From the NCBI RefSeq assembly GCF_030815255.1, contig NZ_JAUSWN010000005.1, forward strand, positions 62,001 through 126,000: a stretch of DNA of 64,000 bases, read 5' to 3'. The translations under genes were made by a program, and so were the position numbers. Of the stretch, positions 15,194 through 24,322 are shown piece by piece (positions within the stretch are counted from its first letter, which is position 1; each line of letters starts with the position of its first letter). The notes beneath the pieces were generated by a model. It did not search any database, was not told where the DNA came from, and was given only the letters and a program-made list of their open reading frames with translations. This DNA comes from Hathewaya limosa (GTDB lineage: Bacteria > Bacillota > Clostridia > Clostridiales > Clostridiaceae).

Positions 15194-17566
15194 ATGGAAT
15201 ATTATATTAGTAAAATATATTTAAAAAACTTTAAATGTATTGGAACTGAAAATGGAATAATAATAGATTTTAATATTGACAATGGATTAATTGCATTAAG
15301 TGGACCAAATGGATTTGGTAAAACTACTATTTTTGATGCTATTCAAATATCATTTTGTGATGATATTGATAGAATAAAATGCATAAATGCAAAGAATAAA
15401 AATATAAAAGATAATATATATATCTATAAGAATAGAGAATTAGCTATAGTTGGATTAGAATTAAGGAATAAAGAAGATAAAAATATTATAACACTAGTTA
15501 AAACAATAAGAAAAAGTGAAAGTAATAATGAGACTAATAGGAAAGAAAGTATAGAAAGTTATTATAGTAATGAAGGTATCAATATAGATAAAATCAATAA
15601 AAAGGTATACGGACAAAAAATAGATAACTTATCAAAATTTCTAGAAGAAAAATTAGGATTAAATAACAATTATTATAATTCGTTTTACTATATTAGTCAA
15701 GAGAGTGAATCTAATTGTTTGAAACAGGGGTTAAACTGTAGAAAGGATATCTTTAATGCTTTAATGAAGATTGAAACACAAGTTAATGTTGAAAATCGAA
15801 TTAGTGATATTTTAAATGAAAAAAAGTCAATGAACATAAAAATGGAAATAAAGAATAGAAAATTAGAATTAAAAAATAAAATAAAATCTTTGAATTTTAA
15901 AGGAAAAGAAAAAATTGAACATGAAGATTATATTATGGTTTTCAATGAAGATGATGGTGTAGAATGGGATAGTATAGAATTTAGCATAAAAGATAAGGAA
16001 CCAATTACAGAAATTGAAAATATAGTAGAATTAATAAAAAATTATGAAGTATATAAAATTAGAAATAATAATAAATTAGTAAGCAAATATTCTAATGAAA
16101 TCATTTTAAACAAAATTATTGATGTAGTAACATATACAGATTATGATAGTATGGTTGATTTAGAAAAGAATATTAGAAAAAAAATCGAGGATTTAAGAAC
16201 ATATAAAAAAATATATGATTCAAAAGAAAAAATTCAAAAATATAAATTTGACAAAGAAGATATTGGTGAAACTATAACATATTTAAATAATCAATTAAAA
16301 TTAGAGTTAGAAATAGAAGAAATAAAAAGACAAATTAAAAATGTTGTTTTAGAAAATGAAAGATTGAGCAATAATAAAAATAACTTAAAAAAATTAAAAG
16401 AAAACATTAAGGAACTTAATACAATATTTTTGAACTCAACTAAGGAAGAAGAACAAAACGTTTGTCCATTTTGTAAAACTAACTTCAATAATTCTAAGGA
16501 ATTACAATCTAAAATTAAAAAAAATATAGAGGAATTGGAAAAGCAAATACCTGTTAAAAATAAAGATGATGAGGAAAATCTGAAAAAAATTTTTGAAAAT
16601 ATAACTGAAAAAGCTGAAGAATATTTGAAAGAAAATAAAATAAATATAGAGGTAAATGATATAGATAATGTTATACAAAAATTATTACAATATAATACAG
16701 AACAAAACATTAAGGATGTTATTAAATGGTTTATAGATAACAAAATGTTAAAAAAAATAGTAAGTAAATGTAAACAAAATCAAATTGATGAATTGAAGAA
16801 GATTATACAAGAAAAAATGATAGAAGAACCACAAGAATATACTGAAGAACAGTATATCAATGATATAGGACTATGTGAAAAATATAAAAATAAATTAGAA
16901 TTTAATTCGGAGTTTTTGGAAAAATTAAACAAAAAAGCAAGATACTTTAAATGTAAATTATATGAATTAGATTGTAAGACTAATATTGAAATCAATAATG
17001 ATTTAAAGACATTATTTAAATTGAGTGAATTACAGTCTAAATTAGAAGAAATAAAAAAAGGGTATACTAGAATAATTAAAAATTTTAAAAAACAGATTAT
17101 CAAAAATATAGAAATCCCCTTATATATATATACTGGTAAAATAATTCAGACATATCAGGGTGGATTGGGTGTTTTTATAAAAGAAGATACTAATACTGAT
17201 AATATAGTTTTTACACCAAATCCAAATGAGACAGAACATGACATAGTAAATACATTTAGTTCTGGACAATTAGCTGCTTTTTCAATAGCGTTTTTACTTG
17301 TTGTAAATCAATTATATCTTATTAAACAAAAAGATAAATGTATACTTAAAACGATATTGATTGATGATCCAGTTCAAACAATGGATGATGTAAATATAGC
17401 TTCATTAGTTGAAATTTTACGTAATCAGTTTTCTAATTATCAAATTATAATGTCTACTCACGAAAGTGATAAGGTTAACTATATAAGATATAAATTTGAG
17501 AAATTTGGAATAAAAACAATGGAATATAATGTGAAAAAGAATTTTTTTAGTGATATAAAACTATGA
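15194..17566 (+). CDS. ABC-3C SMC/Rad50-like ATPase
   Basis: ABC-type ATPase of the SMC/Rad50 class and sensor-motor candidate of the cassette. The start ATG 15,194 follows GGAGG; an ATG at 15,179 overlaps that site. In 790 residues: Walker A GPNGFGKTT (37-45), a long coiled-coil region, a zinc-hook-like CPFC (424-427), a second coiled coil, the ABC signature FSSGQLAA (from 688) and Walker B ILIDDPVQTMDD (around 721-732), followed by a switch His in IIMSTHESD. The motifs are all intact. Rad50-like ATPases in such systems are thought to detect foreign nucleic acid and license the effector; that role is from the family, not from this sequence. Confidence 0.85.
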   Translation: MEYYISKIYLKNFKCIGTENGIIIDFNIDNGLIALSGPNGFGKTTIFDAIQISFCDDIDRIKCINAKNKNIKDNIYIYKNRELAIVGLELRNKEDKNIITLVKTIRKSESNNETNRKESIESYYSNEGINIDKINKKVYGQKIDNLSKFLEEKLGLNNNYYNSFYYISQESESNCLKQGLNCRKDIFNALMKIETQVNVENRISDILNEKKSMNIKMEIKNRKLELKNKIKSLNFKGKEKIEHEDYIMVFNEDDGVEWDSIEFSIKDKEPITEIENIVELIKNYEVYKIRNNNKLVSKYSNEIILNKIIDVVTYTDYDSMVDLEKNIRKKIEDLRTYKKIYDSKEKIQKYKFDKEDIGETITYLNNQLKLELEIEEIKRQIKNVVLENERLSNNKNNLKKLKENIKELNTIFLNSTKEEEQNVCPFCKTNFNNSKELQSKIKKNIEELEKQIPVKNKDDEENLKKIFENITEKAEEYLKENKINIEVNDIDNVIQKLLQYNTEQNIKDVIKWFIDNKMLKKIVSKCKQNQIDELKKIIQEKMIEEPQEYTEEQYINDIGLCEKYKNKLEFNSEFLEKLNKKARYFKCKLYELDCKTNIEINNDLKTLFKLSELQSKLEEIKKGYTRIIKNFKKQIIKNIEIPLYIYTGKIIQTYQGGLGVFIKEDTNTDNIVFTPNPNETEHDIVNTFSSGQLAAFSIAFLLVVNQLYLIKQKDKCILKTILIDDPVQTMDDVNIASLVEILRNQFSNYQIIMSTHESDKVNYIRYKFEKFGIKTMEYNVKKNFFSDIKL

Positions 17567-17618
17567 TTTTAAATATGTTTTAACTTCCCATTATCCATAT
17601 AATGTAACATTTGTACAA

Positions 17619-17650
17619 GCATCTGCCCAAAAACCAGATGCCATTTTTTT
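17619..17650 (+). terminator. Intrinsic terminator after the ABC-3C operon
   Basis: Stem GCATCTG (17,619-17,625) with CAGATGC (17,635-17,641) is followed by a T-run. It separates the ABC-3C cassette from the C39 peptidase gene and its AAGGGGG ribosome site. Confidence 0.7.
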
Positions 17651-17680
17651 ACGCAAAATAAAATAAGGGGGCACGATACC

Positions 17681-18514
17681 ATGGCATTAGATCCAAAATC
17701 AGCAGCCACCATTGCTAAAATAGCAATCCAAGCTACAAAAGATGATGAAACTAGAAACAGAATAATTTTTATTTCGATGGCACCGATTATTTCGGTGCTT
17801 TTAATTTTGGCTTTTATAGTTTATATCCTCACTAACCCTATTGAAATGTTAAGTGGCATTTTTCTTGGAAATGAGTTAAATCAAGTAAAAAACCTTAGAA
17901 GTCAATATGGATATGAACAGCTGATAAATCCAAATGACAACAGTTATTTAGAAAGTAGTGGTTTGGATTTTTCAGGGATATCCTTCAAAGATAGTTCTAC
18001 AGAAGTAGTTTATTATAATCAAGCTGATGCAAGATGGAAAGACAAGTCTTATGGGAAAACTGGAACTATAGGAAGAAGTGCATGTGGGCCAACTTCACTT
18101 TCTATAGTAGTTTCAAGTTTTACAAACAAGAAAGTAGATCCAGTTCAAATGAGTAAATGGGCTTATGAAAATGGGTATTATTGCGAAGGTGTAGGATCTT
18201 ATCATACATTAATACCTTATGGAGCAAAACACTTTGGACTTAAAGTAGAAGGATGTACAGCAAATGAGCCACAAAGGATAGTTGATGCGCTTTCTAAAGG
18301 AAAACTTATAATTGCAATTATGTCAAAAGGGCATTTTACAAGGTGTGGGCATTTTATTGTACTTAGAGGGGTAACTGTAGATAAAAAAATTTTAGTAGCA
18401 GATCCTGTAAGCAGGAGAAGAAGTGAAGAGAAATGGGACTTATCAATTATCTTAAATGAAGCAAATAAAGGAGCAGATGCAGGAGGCCCATTTTGGATTA
18501 TTAGTAAAACATAA
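17681..18514 (+). CDS. Membrane-anchored C39-family peptidase of the conjugation module
   Basis: A 277-residue protein with one N-terminal membrane helix (residues about 27-47) and an extracytoplasmic papain-like C39 peptidase domain. The catalytic set is visible: C135 in SACGPTS, H224 in GHFIVLRG and D241 in VADP. Gram-positive conjugation systems usually carry a cell-wall hydrolase at this position near virB4. Here the C39-type peptidase may take that place, cleaving peptide cross-links or a pilus precursor. AAGGGGG precedes the ATG. It is separated from virB4 by the inserted ABC-3C cassette, and the gene order resumes with a small membrane protein. Confidence 0.8.
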   Translation: MALDPKSAATIAKIAIQATKDDETRNRIIFISMAPIISVLLILAFIVYILTNPIEMLSGIFLGNELNQVKNLRSQYGYEQLINPNDNSYLESSGLDFSGISFKDSSTEVVYYNQADARWKDKSYGKTGTIGRSACGPTSLSIVVSSFTNKKVDPVQMSKWAYENGYYCEGVGSYHTLIPYGAKHFGLKVEGCTANEPQRIVDALSKGKLIIAIMSKGHFTRCGHFIVLRGVTVDKKILVADPVSRRRSEEKWDLSIILNEANKGADAGGPFWIISKT

Positions 18515-18535
18515 AATTATTGGAGGTAGAAGAAT

Positions 18536-18700
18536 TTGAAAAAGAAATTATTAATTGAATTATTTATATATGCAACTATTGTAATAGTAGGACTTATATT
18601 ACTCTTTACTTATAAACCTAAACAAAAATCTATAGATATACCATCAGATTATAAAATTGAAAGGAGTGATAGCAGTGCTTTTGTATCTTTCAAGCAATGA
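18536..18700 (+). CDS. Small single-pass membrane protein
   Basis: A 54-residue frame starting at TTG 18,536 with GGAGG 10 nt upstream. The peptide has one membrane helix (about residues 5-26: LLIELFIYATIVIVGLILLF) and a short polar tail. It overlaps the next gene's GTG start, whose AAGGAG site lies within this frame, so the two are likely coupled. Small membrane proteins in conjugation operons often act as channel accessory factors; no family was recognised. Confidence 0.5.
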   Translation: MKKKLLIELFIYATIVIVGLILLFTYKPKQKSIDIPSDYKIERSDSSAFVSFKQ

Positions 18701-19691
18701 AAATATAGAGATATTTGATTTTTTATCAAAAGAAAAAGGTATGGTTATAAAGAAGCTATCAGGGGAATTCTATTTAAAAAAATTTGTAATTCATGATATG
18801 AGAAATCTCAGTCATTACGCATATTTTGTCATTGATGTAAAAGCTCTTAAGGATACCGAAAATGAAATAATTGAGGCAATAATAGCTTTTAAAACTATGT
18901 ATGATTCTAGAATTATTATTTTTGCAGAAGGAATGGATAGACAGGATGAAATTATATCAAAGCTTATAGAAGAGAAGATTTATAACATTGTAATATCTAA
19001 AGAAATACCAGAGATTAAAAATGAAATTTTAAAATGTATAAGTGATGAGGGAATGATAGAGGATGAGTGGATAGAGCAAAATGACATAAATCAATATTTA
19101 AAAGAACCCTTTAAAAATCAATATGTATTTAAGCATAAAAATATAAAAATAGCAGTTGCAGGAGTATCATCAAGAGTTGGTACAACTACAACTGCTTTTA
19201 ATATAGCAAGATTTTTATTTGAGATAGGAGCTAAGGTTAGTTATACAGAAGCTAATAGCAATGAGCATTTAAAAGAAATTGCAGCATACTATGAATTTTT
19301 AAAAGTGGAGAATTATTATAAGTACAGAGGAATTGAGTATTATCCTAACAAGCAATTTCCTAATGGATATAACTTTAATGTTTTTGATTTAGGAAACTTA
19401 AATAAAGGGAGTGCAGCAATATTTAAAAGCTGTGATATTAAAGTGTTATGTAGTGGAAGTAAACCTTATGAGATTATAGATACTTATGAGACAACTAAAT
19501 TTATTCAGGAAGATAACTATAATATTCTTTTATCTTCAATATCTAATGAAGATAACTTAAAGATAAGAAAAAGCTTTGATAATGTTAAAGCTAATATCTA
19601 TTTTGGGACATATTCTCCAAGTTTATTTGATGGAAAAAGCAATGAAAAAATATATAGAGATATAGTTAAAGATTATATTGTTGAGATATAG
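18675..19691 (+). CDS. CpaE/TadZ-like ParA-family ATPase
   Basis: The GTG at 18,675 with AAGGAG 8 nt upstream is preferred over the in-frame TTG at 18,657, which precedes the ribosome site. The 338-residue protein has an N-terminal receiver-like alpha/beta domain (LLYLSSNENIEIFDFLSKEKG to about residue 125). A ParA/MinD-type P-loop follows: IAVAGVSSRVGTTTTAFNIARFL. The Walker A is a deviant form, with Arg-Val in place of the usual Lys-Gly signature. This layout matches CpaE/TadZ, which places Tad pilus machines at a cell site. It is distant from the other Tad genes but in the same element. Confidence 0.65.
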   Translation: MLLYLSSNENIEIFDFLSKEKGMVIKKLSGEFYLKKFVIHDMRNLSHYAYFVIDVKALKDTENEIIEAIIAFKTMYDSRIIIFAEGMDRQDEIISKLIEEKIYNIVISKEIPEIKNEILKCISDEGMIEDEWIEQNDINQYLKEPFKNQYVFKHKNIKIAVAGVSSRVGTTTTAFNIARFLFEIGAKVSYTEANSNEHLKEIAAYYEFLKVENYYKYRGIEYYPNKQFPNGYNFNVFDLGNLNKGSAAIFKSCDIKVLCSGSKPYEIIDTYETTKFIQEDNYNILLSSISNEDNLKIRKSFDNVKANIYFGTYSPSLFDGKSNEKIYRDIVKDYIVEI

Positions 19692-19709
19692 TTGGGGGAG
19701 GAAATTGTA

Positions 19710-20321
19710 ATGAAAAAAGGTGAGATACTTGAGAAAGTATACAAATCAAAGCTACCAAGCAGAGCAAAACAAGTAATGTTTTATCTTATAAATAGGGCTA
19801 ATGCAGAAGGAACTTGCTTTCCTTCTGTAAAAACCATAGCTAGTGATTGTGGTGTGTCAGAAAGGACAATACAAAGAACTATGAAGGTTCTTATAAAAGA
19901 AGGATTCCTAATTAAGGAGGAAAGATACAGGGATAATGGTGGACAAAGTTCTAATCTTTATAAGCTGAAAATAGATTTTGAAAATGATAATGTTAAAATT
20001 AATGATAATAATAAGGATTTTGAAGAGGAAAATGCGATAGATCAGGAAGAAAATAAAACTGACATAGAGGGTATTGAAGCAGTTAGTTTTGATTACTATA
20101 AAGAAGAAAAAAGTGATGTAGAAAATAATTTAGAGAAAGAAAACAATGACATATTAAATATAGTAATTATTACTTGTTTGAAGAAGATAAACTGTATATA
20201 TAAAAATAAATTTCGTCCCATGATTTTTTATAAAGTAGGTAAAAAAATTAAGCACAGTAGAAGAATACCAACATTAAATTTACTATGTCATAGGGTGGGG
20301 GACAATTTGTATCCTCCATGA
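19710..20321 (+). pseudogene. Helix-turn-helix replication-type protein with damaged C-terminus
   Basis: The start ATG 19,710 has GGGGGAGG upstream. The N-terminal 95 residues form a good winged-helix domain (SRAKQVMFYLINRANAEGTCFPSVKTIASDCGVSERTIQRTMKVL), typical of replication or DnaD-like proteins of phages and conjugative elements. After an acidic linker the sequence ends with HRVGDNLYPP and a stop. Homologues of this type commonly carry a PPMNYI-like stretch at this position. Loss of one A in CCTCCATGAAC would create the observed stop, so a 1-nt frameshift is suspected. The truncation marks the right limit of the recognisable transfer region. Confidence 0.55.
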
Positions 20322-21040
20322 ACTATATAATATAAGGTTTATAAGGATATTGAAAAATAAGTATAACTTAATATATATGATATCTTATAAATAGATAGTG
20401 AAATATAAAGTGATATGTCTAAATTTACTATAATTCTATATTAGGAGGAATTTCTGATAAGAATTTATATATACGATGATGTTTTGTAACTTGTGCAGAA
20501 CTTGAAGATATTATTTTATATTTTCAGAAACAAATAAGATAACTGAATTTTATGTAAAAATTCAACATATTGTTGAACAATTTATAAACTTTAAAATATA
20601 GGCTATAGGTATATAAAAGACTTTCAAGAATCCATATTATAAATAAAAAGTTCATCCTCAACAGCGCAAAATCCTGGGAAAGGACTTTTCTATAAACTAA
20701 GCTATTTTAATACTTATATAAAAATGTTATAATTTTTGATAGAAAGTAAAAAAACAAAAACTTTTATATTTCAACATCAAAATGAATTTTTAGGTATACA
20801 TTTTTTATCTACAAGATTTCTACATTACCTATAAGGATTTGAAACCCTTCATAAGTTATCTTAAAAACATCTTTAATTTCACCATTTTTATAATATCTAC
20901 AAGGAATTGGTGTTAATATGGGATGATAAAACCTTATATTTCAATACATAAAATTATATTACTTATGTAATTTTTGGGGTTTACATCAAAAGATCAAAAT
21001 ATTGAAAAATTCAACTTGATTTAAAGAGGAGGTTATTAAA
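20322..21040. other. Gene-poor, decayed stretch
   Basis: About 720 bp with no convincing intact gene. A minus-strand frame near 20,765-20,930 reads CRYYKNGEIKDVFKITYEGF and could be the tail of a lost gene. A T-tailed hairpin-like sequence lies at about 20,648-20,692. ATTACTTATGTAAT (20,958-20,971) is a palindrome close to the HxlR gene and may be its operator. The stretch marks the junction between conjugation genes and a chromosomal-type segment. Confidence 0.4.
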
Positions 21041-21418
21041 TTGACCGATAATTTAAGAAAAGAAATAAAATCGAAAATTCAAAATGGTGAGTTCAATTGT
21101 GAAAAAGAACTTACATTATCAATAATTAGTGGAAAATGGAAGGTTGTAATATTATGGCATTTAGGACATGAAGGAAAACATAGATTTAGTGAATTACAAA
21201 AACTTTTTGCTAAGATATCTCACAGAATGTTGAGCAATCAATTGAGAGAATTAGAGGAAGACGGAATAGTTTATAGAAAAGTTTTTCCACAAGTTCCACC
21301 AAAAGTAGAATATTCTCTAACAGAACTTGGAATGACTTTAATACCAATTGTGGATATGCTTTATGAATGGGGTAAAAAAAGAATGGATGAGATAAAAAAG
21401 GAAATTGAAGATATATAA
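21041..21418 (+). CDS. HxlR-family transcriptional regulator
   Basis: A 125-residue winged-helix regulator. It starts at TTG with AGAGGAGG upstream. The signature is clear: LSIISGKWKVVILWHLGHEGKHRFSEL, then ISHRMLSNQLRELEEDGIVYRKVFPQVPPKVEYSLTELG. HxlR proteins such as YodB, CatR and HypR sense electrophiles or redox through a conserved cysteine near the N-terminus; here C23 precedes the helix (FNCEKELTLS). The DJ-1/PfpI and monooxygenase genes that such regulators often control lie 1 kb downstream, beyond a decayed IS3 element. A shared ACTT-ATGTAA-like motif upstream of both suggests common control. Confidence 0.88.
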   Translation: MTDNLRKEIKSKIQNGEFNCEKELTLSIISGKWKVVILWHLGHEGKHRFSELQKLFAKISHRMLSNQLRELEEDGIVYRKVFPQVPPKVEYSLTELGMTLIPIVDMLYEWGKKRMDEIKKEIEDI

Positions 21419-21549
21419 ATTTCAATCTAGAAAAGCTGTAATGGAATTAACTTTATTTGGGACAGTAGATATATTTGTGTAAACTAAAATTTATCTATTC
21501 TCTCATTTATTTTTCATAATGTATAATTAATTCTTGTTTTTTCTTAAAA

Positions 21550-22330
21550 TTACACACTTACTTCTATATTAGTTAGCGACTCTTGGGAATAAAGGTGGTA
21601 AAATTCATTTAGAGTTATATATCTTAAACATGAATGTAATCTTCTATTATTATAAAAATTAATAAAATTCTTTACTATACCATATGCTTCTCTATAATTC
21701 TGAAATTCATTACTTTTAAAACATTCATCTTCAAGTATTCTGTGGCAAGATTCCACATGTGCATTTTTATTTGGGGTTTTACTGATATTCTTTCATGATG
21801 TAATTTAAATTCTTCACAACAGCATTCTTTAAATTTATAGATTATAAATTCTGGCAAGTTATCGGTTCTTATAACAGGTCTTGTAGAATCTTCTGCAAAC
21901 ATATCCTTTCTAATTAGGCTTTTCCTTAGAATCCTTGACTTCACAATTAAAACCTATATGATAATCTACGAAGATATATATAATATTTAGCATATAGAAA
22001 AATTTATCTTCTCCTTCAATGTACCTATATTTTATATCCATTTCTAACAATTGGTTTGAACTTGTTATAATTCTGTTAGCAGCAATGTTTCGCTTAACTT
22101 AAGGTTTTATAACCCTTTGATTCTTTAGGATATCAAGTTCTTTGCATAATATATACCTTTAATTCTTTTGTATAACTTATGTCTCTCATAAGTTACCTAC
22201 AATCAGTTTTTTATTCTATATAATTCAAAAGCAATTGGCCAAATATTCTTAAGGATTTAAGAGTAATCTGCCTAACCTAATGTAGCCAATCCAATATGAT
22301 ATCCGAGTTTTTTGTGTCTAAATTAAGACA
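21550..22330 (-). pseudogene. Decayed IS3-family transposase (OrfB)
   Basis: Minus-strand fragments of an IS3-family DDE integrase. The C-terminal piece (21,550-21,756) reads ESCHRILEDECF and FINFYNNRRLHSCLRYITLNEFY, the classic end of IS3 OrfB. A second frame (21,675-21,944) carries TRPVIRTDNLPEFI, with the catalytic Asp context of the DDE core. Further up, DIKYRYIEGEDKFFYMLNII marks the start of the integrase core. Frames change at least twice and stops interrupt the reading, so it is inactive. It splits the HxlR regulator from its likely target genes. The ends were not resolved. Confidence 0.85.
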
Positions 22331-22456
22331 CTCCACCCAGTCCATAAGTAACTATAAAATAACTATATTACAAATAAGTGCATTCTATACTATATGAAAT
22401 AATAATAATATAATACTTTATGTAAGTTAAATAATTAATAAATGGAGGAAAAATTT

Positions 22457-22975
22457 ATGAAGAAAAAAGTGTTATTTATTATCCCGCCGGAGCGTTTCAA
22501 CGAGGATGAATTAAATCAACCAAAGGACATATTAACAGATGCAGGAATAGAGGTTACTGTAGCAAGCACAATAACTGGTGAAATAACTGGTGACTACAAT
22601 GGTAAAGCTGTCTCTACTTTAGTTTTTTCATCTGTAGATGTAAATGAATATGATATTGTTGCAGTTATAGGTGGTTCAGGTACAATTGATTATTTATGGG
22701 GCAATAAAATTCTAATTAAATATTTAAAAGATGCTCATGAAAAGAATATTATTGTAGCTGGTATTTGTGCTGGATCCGTTGCTGTTTCTGAAACTGGATT
22801 GCTTTCTGGACGTACAGGAACTTGTTATCCTGTTGATATTATGAAAAATAAGATAAAAGAAAACGGCGTAACTTATTTAGAACAAAATGTTGTGAAACAT
22901 AATAATATAATTACAAGCAATGGACCAGAAGGTGCAAAAGATTTTGGAAATACATTACTGAGTTTGTTTGTATAA
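22457..22975 (+). CDS. DJ-1/PfpI-family protein
   Basis: The start ATG 22,457 follows GGAGG by 8 nt; an ATG at 22,442 overlaps that site. The 172-residue protein is a single DJ-1/PfpI domain, with the nucleophile elbow AGICAGSVAVSETGLL (Cys in a G-I-C-A-G turn) and the DIVAVIGGSGTIDYL glutamate region. Family members act as glyoxalases, deglycases, chaperones or redox sensors. Its place after an HxlR regulator and before an antibiotic-biosynthesis monooxygenase suggests a reactive-electrophile response. The precise substrate cannot be told. Confidence 0.85.
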   Translation: MKKKVLFIIPPERFNEDELNQPKDILTDAGIEVTVASTITGEITGDYNGKAVSTLVFSSVDVNEYDIVAVIGGSGTIDYLWGNKILIKYLKDAHEKNIIVAGICAGSVAVSETGLLSGRTGTCYPVDIMKNKIKENGVTYLEQNVVKHNNIITSNGPEGAKDFGNTLLSLFV

Positions 22976-23056
22976 TACATCATAAGAAAGTAAATTGGTA
23001 TTATAAAAATTAAATTTTATTATTATGTTTAAATTATAAAAAGGTAGGAATATTCA

Positions 23057-23344
23057 ATGATAAAAGTAGTTGCCAATTTTTTTGTTCAAAAGAATAAAAT
23101 TAATGAATTTATTGAATTGTCCAAACAACTTGTAGAAATGTCAAGAAAAGATAGTGGGTACATAAAGTATGAATTATATCAAGATAATCAAAACCCTAGA
23201 ATTTTTGCAATAATTGAAGAATGGGAAAATAAACAAGCTTTAGATGAACACTTAAATTCTAAACATTTCATCAGAATTGTTCCAATATTAGAAACACTTG
23301 TTTCGAAGAAAATAGAAATAAATGTATATAATAAATTAATTTAA
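23057..23344 (+). CDS. Antibiotic-biosynthesis-monooxygenase (ABM) domain protein
   Basis: A 95-residue ferredoxin-like ABM-fold protein, resembling YgiN-type quinol monooxygenases. It has the family order MIKVVANFFVQKNKINEFIEL, then MSRKDSGYIKYELYQDNQNPRIFAIIEEWENKQALDEHLNSKHF. Its partners, HxlR and DJ-1, suggest quinone or aldehyde detoxification. AGGTAGGA precedes the ATG. It is followed by a hairpin terminator at 23,404. Confidence 0.85.
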   Translation: MIKVVANFFVQKNKINEFIELSKQLVEMSRKDSGYIKYELYQDNQNPRIFAIIEEWENKQALDEHLNSKHFIRIVPILETLVSKKIEINVYNKLI

Positions 23345-23403
23345 GAAACTTATTCTAATTTTTAAGAGTCAAAAATTTACAATATAGAATTATTTTAAAA
23401 CAA

Positions 23404-23433
23404 TGAAGCCACTTGATTATTTAAGTGGCTTCA
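23404..23433. terminator. Hairpin terminator
   Basis: A perfect 11-bp stem TGAAGCCACTT (23,404-23,414) with AAGTGGCTTCA (23,423-23,433). The T-tail is imperfect, and the hairpin ends the DJ-1/ABM transcript. Confidence 0.7.
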
Positions 23434-23504
23434 AGACTATTAGTTTTAATTTTCTAGTTAATGAATTAATAAACTAATTTTATATGAAATTAACTGAAAT
23501 TCCT

Positions 23505-23640
23505 AGATGATTGTATCGATTTTACAATAAAAAGCATCGTTTTTGAAAAGAATATTGAAAATAATTAAATTAAAGTGTAGTTTTATAATGGTTGTTTTTT
23601 TGATATTCATTATTAGTACATAAGGCATATTTTATAAAGG
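23505..23640 (+). pseudogene. Duplicated chemoreceptor upstream region and N-terminal remnant
   Basis: The motif TATCGATTTTACAATAAAAA and the following text resemble the region before the intact chemoreceptor at 25,305-25,345 (TATCGATTTTGCAATGAAAA). Further on, TTTTTTTGATATTCATTATTAGTACATAAGGCATATT matches the coding start of that receptor (25,503-25,540) with a stop inside. This is a decayed second copy of the receptor start. Confidence 0.6.
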
Positions 23641-23686
23641 TGTGTTACATAAAGAAGAATTAAGTGTTTTGAAGGGAGGACGTTAA

Positions 23687-24041
23687 ATGGATGTGAAACA
23701 CATAAATCCACTTATAGATTCTTGTTTAAATATAATGCCTCAGATTGGTTTTAAGTAGATTAAAAAGCAAGGTATTAGTATTAAAGAGAAGACTATAAAT
23801 ATCTTAGGTGTAATGCTAACGTTAGGATTAGTTGGAGATATCAAAGGCATTGTTAGCTATTATTTTCATGAAGGAAGTGCTAACTTTACTGAAATTGGAA
23901 TAAATTACAATATTTCCACACCGATACTAATGTATGGAGGCAATTTTTAAACAAAGACCAATATTATAAAATTTTATGTATAAATGTTTTACTTGATGAC
24001 ATACCTATGGAAATTAATATTGCATTTGAAAATGTTTAAAT
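23687..24041 (+). pseudogene. Decayed cheX-like chemotaxis phosphatase gene
   Basis: An AGGGAGGA site and ATG begin a frame reading MDVKHINPLIDSCLNIMP, stop, then KKQGISIKEKTINILGVMLTLGLVGDIKG, which is the start of CheX (CheY-P phosphatase). An internal deletion removes the centre. Later pieces NISTPILMYGGNF and LLDDIPMEINIAFEN match CheX C-terminal motifs in other frames. At least one in-frame stop, one frameshift and one deletion make it inactive. It lies between chemoreceptor remnants, implying a former receptor-cheX cluster. Confidence 0.75.
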
Positions 24042-24084
24042 GATAAGTATTACATATACAAAATAGAAGTTGGTTATTAAATTT

Positions 24085-24236
24085 TTTAGTGACAATATTA
24101 TTCATAAATAGATAATAAAACCAATAGATAATATAAAAAGTAGAATGAAAAGATTGCAAGTGTTGAAGGGGATTTAAGAAAGAGGATATGTATAACTACA
24201 AAAGATGAAATAGGAGAACCTTCATTAGAATTATAG
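24085..24236 (+). pseudogene. HAMP-region fragment of a chemoreceptor
   Basis: The sequence around 24,115-24,220 reads PIDNIKSRMKRIASVEGDLRKRI and TTKDEIGE with frame breaks. The pattern GDL...I...TKDEIGE is the end of a HAMP domain. No signalling domain follows. It is a leftover of the same receptor locus as the cheX remnant. Confidence 0.6.
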
Positions 24237-24262
24237 GTTAAAACTATGATTACATCTAATAC

Positions 24263-24296
24263 ACAAGGTGTTTTGTATGTTTTTAAAACACCTTGT
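24263..24296. terminator. Bidirectional hairpin terminator
   Basis: ACAAGGTGTTTT (24,263-24,274) pairs perfectly with AAAACACCTTGT (24,285-24,296). It lies between the plus-strand remnants and the convergent recombinase gene and can serve both. Confidence 0.75.
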
Positions 24297-24322
24297 ATTA
24301 TTATTAACATATATGAATGTAT

